The position numbers and the translations under genes were made by a program. Source: Bacteroidaceae bacterium (GTDB taxonomy: Bacteria > Bacteroidota > Bacteroidia > Bacteroidales > Bacteroidaceae). From it: a stretch of DNA of 5,934 bases. The stretch covers positions 1 to 5,934 of the forward strand of contig JAGCWG010000189.1 in the NCBI GenBank assembly GCA_017961965.1, read 5' to 3'. The notes under the pieces were generated by a model that worked only from the letters and a program-made list of their open reading frames with translations, made no database searches and was not told the DNA's origin. The first letter of the stretch is position 1. The number at the start of each line of letters is the position of its first letter. Of this stretch, positions 4,756-5,934 are shown one piece after another.

Positions 4756-5934
4756 ATGACAATAACAGAAAGATTTCTCAAATATGTCTCATTTGACACA
4801 CAGTCATGCGAAGAGACAGACACCACACCATCTACATCAAAGCAAATGGTGTTTGCCGAGTTCCTTAAACAGGAACTTATCAATGAAGGACTGGAAGACG
4901 TGGAACTCGACAAACTCGGCTATCTATACGCAACGCTTCCTGCCAACACGGACAAGGACGTACCTGTAGTAGGCTTCATTGCCCACATGGACACAAGCCC
5001 TGACGCAAGTGGCAAGGATGTCAAGCCCAGAATCGTGAACAAATACGATGGTTGCGATATAGTACTCTCCGAAGGAATTGTCACTTCGCCAAGCAAGTTT
5101 CCAGAAATGCTCGCCCACAAGGGCGAAGACCTCATCGTGACTGACGGCACTACCCTCCTTGGTGCAGACGACAAGGCTGGTATTGCAGAAATAGTACAGG
5201 CTATGGTATATCTCAAGGAACATTCCGAGATTAAGCATGGTAAGATTCGCGTCGGCTTCAACCCAGACGAGGAGATAGGATTGGGAGCACATCACTTTGA
5301 CGTCAAAAAATTTGGCGCTGACTTTGCCTACACCATGGATGGTTCAGAAGTTGGCGAGATAGAGTACGAGAACTTTAATGCGGCAAGTGCAAAAATTACC
5401 ATCAATGGCTGTTCCGTGCATCCTGGCTATGCAAAAAGCAAGATGATAAATGCTGGACGTGTTGCCACAGAACTTGTACAAATGCTCCCACAGAACGAGA
5501 CACCAGAGACAACCGAGGGGTACGAAGGATTCTTCCACCTCACGGGTATCAATGGCTCATGCGAGAAAGCGACACTCTCTTTTATCATTCGCGACCACGA
5601 TCGTGAGTATTTTGAAAGTCGTAAAGACGAGATGAGGGACATCGTGGATTCCATCAATAACAAGTACGGAGAGGACACGGCCGTTCTTGAACTAAACGAC
5701 CAGTACTATAATATGCGCGAGAAGGTTGAACCTATGATGTACATCATCGACATTGCCAAGGAGGCTATCAAGGAGGCAGGAATGGAACCAAAGGTCATGG
5801 CAATACGTGGAGGCACAGATGGAGCGCAACTCAGTTTCATGGGGCTTCCTTGTCCAAATATTTTTGCTGGTGGATTATTCTTCCACGGTCCTCATGAGCT
5901 ATGTCCAGTACAGAGTCTCGAAAAAGCAATGATG
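4756..5934 (+). CDS. pepT: Peptidase T (tripeptide aminopeptidase, M20 family), 3' truncated by window edge
   Basis: The frame is open from ATG 4756 to the edge of the window (393 residues); the family usually has about 405-410, so only the tail is missing. PepT is a cytoplasmic dizinc enzyme that removes the N-terminal residue of tripeptides, serving the last steps of peptide use. The M20 metal-site motifs appear in order: [11 protein letters not shown] (H77, D79), LLGADDKAG (D138/D139), FNPDEEIG (E172, E173, the general base and a ligand), [10 protein letters not shown] (D195) and [10 protein letters not shown] (H377/H380). [20 protein letters not shown] near the end is also typical. The start fits the family ([17 protein letters not shown]) and follows an A-rich stretch and a weak purine tract, AAGTAAGG. 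Its codon bias is weaker than that of the genes upstream. The gene has its own promoter and lies behind a strong terminator, so it is probably transcribed independently. Confidence 0.95.
   Translation, partial: MTITERFLKYVSFDTQSCEETDTTPSTSKQMVFAEFLKQELINEGLEDVELDKLGYLYATLPANTDKDVPVVGFIAHMDTSPDASGKDVKPRIVNKYDGCDIVLSEGIVTSPSKFPEMLAHKGEDLIVTDGTTLLGADDKAGIAEIVQAMVYLKEHSEIKHGKIRVGFNPDEEIGLGAHHFDVKKFGADFAYTMDGSEVGEIEYENFNAASAKITINGCSVHPGYAKSKMINAGRVATELVQMLPQNETPETTEGYEGFFHLTGINGSCEKATLSFIIRDHDREYFESRKDEMRDIVDSINNKYGEDTAVLELNDQYYNMREKVEPMMYIIDIAKEAIKEAGMEPKVMAIRGGTDGAQLSFMGLPCPNIFAGGLFFHGPHELCPVQSLEKAMM

Overview
The window looks like chromosomal DNA of a Bacteroidales bacterium, most likely Prevotella or a close relative. 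This is inferred from three things: AT-rich spacers without Shine-Dalgarno sequences, start regions preceded by A/T tracts with two candidate promoters carrying the Bacteroidetes TAnnTTTG box, and protein sequences that read like Prevotella/Bacteroides family members. No similarity search was run.

Layout, all genes on the + strand. (1) Positions 1-641 hold the 3' end of a biotin-dependent carboxyltransferase, the oxaloacetate decarboxylase alpha subunit / pyruvate carboxylase subunit B type, ending in a biotinyl domain. (2) Positions 642-1159 hold an AT-rich insert-like unit: a four-helix-bundle protein of the 23S rRNA intervening-sequence protein family (717-1091), flanked by mutually complementary arms. 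(3) Positions 1160-2401 encode the membrane beta subunit of a Na+-translocating decarboxylase. (4) Positions 2402-2614 hold a gene-free inverted-repeat unit made of the same kind of A/T words, then a strong intrinsic terminator. (5) Positions 2615-3037 are a long gene-free region with a candidate promoter, a palindrome and overlapping tiny ORFs. (6) Positions 3038-4513 encode an L-fucose/L-arabinose isomerase-like protein, closed by a second strong terminator. (7) Positions 4577-4755 hold a short hairpin and a good candidate promoter. (8) From 4756 to the window edge runs peptidase T, lacking only about its last 15 residues.

The alpha and beta subunits would work together. Alpha moves the carboxyl group of oxaloacetate onto biotin, and beta decarboxylates carboxybiotin in the membrane while exporting Na+, coupling fermentative C4 metabolism to a sodium gradient. 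No gamma subunit is visible between them and it may lie upstream. The isomerase-like gene and pepT appear to be separate transcription units with no evident link to the pump.

The most unusual feature is the four-helix-bundle gene lodged between the two pump genes, with long-range complementary arms that include the stretch just before the beta-subunit start codon. That is the architecture of an rRNA intervening sequence, but in an mRNA. A second repeat unit without a gene follows the beta subunit. No CRISPR array, tRNA, rRNA or transposase was seen.
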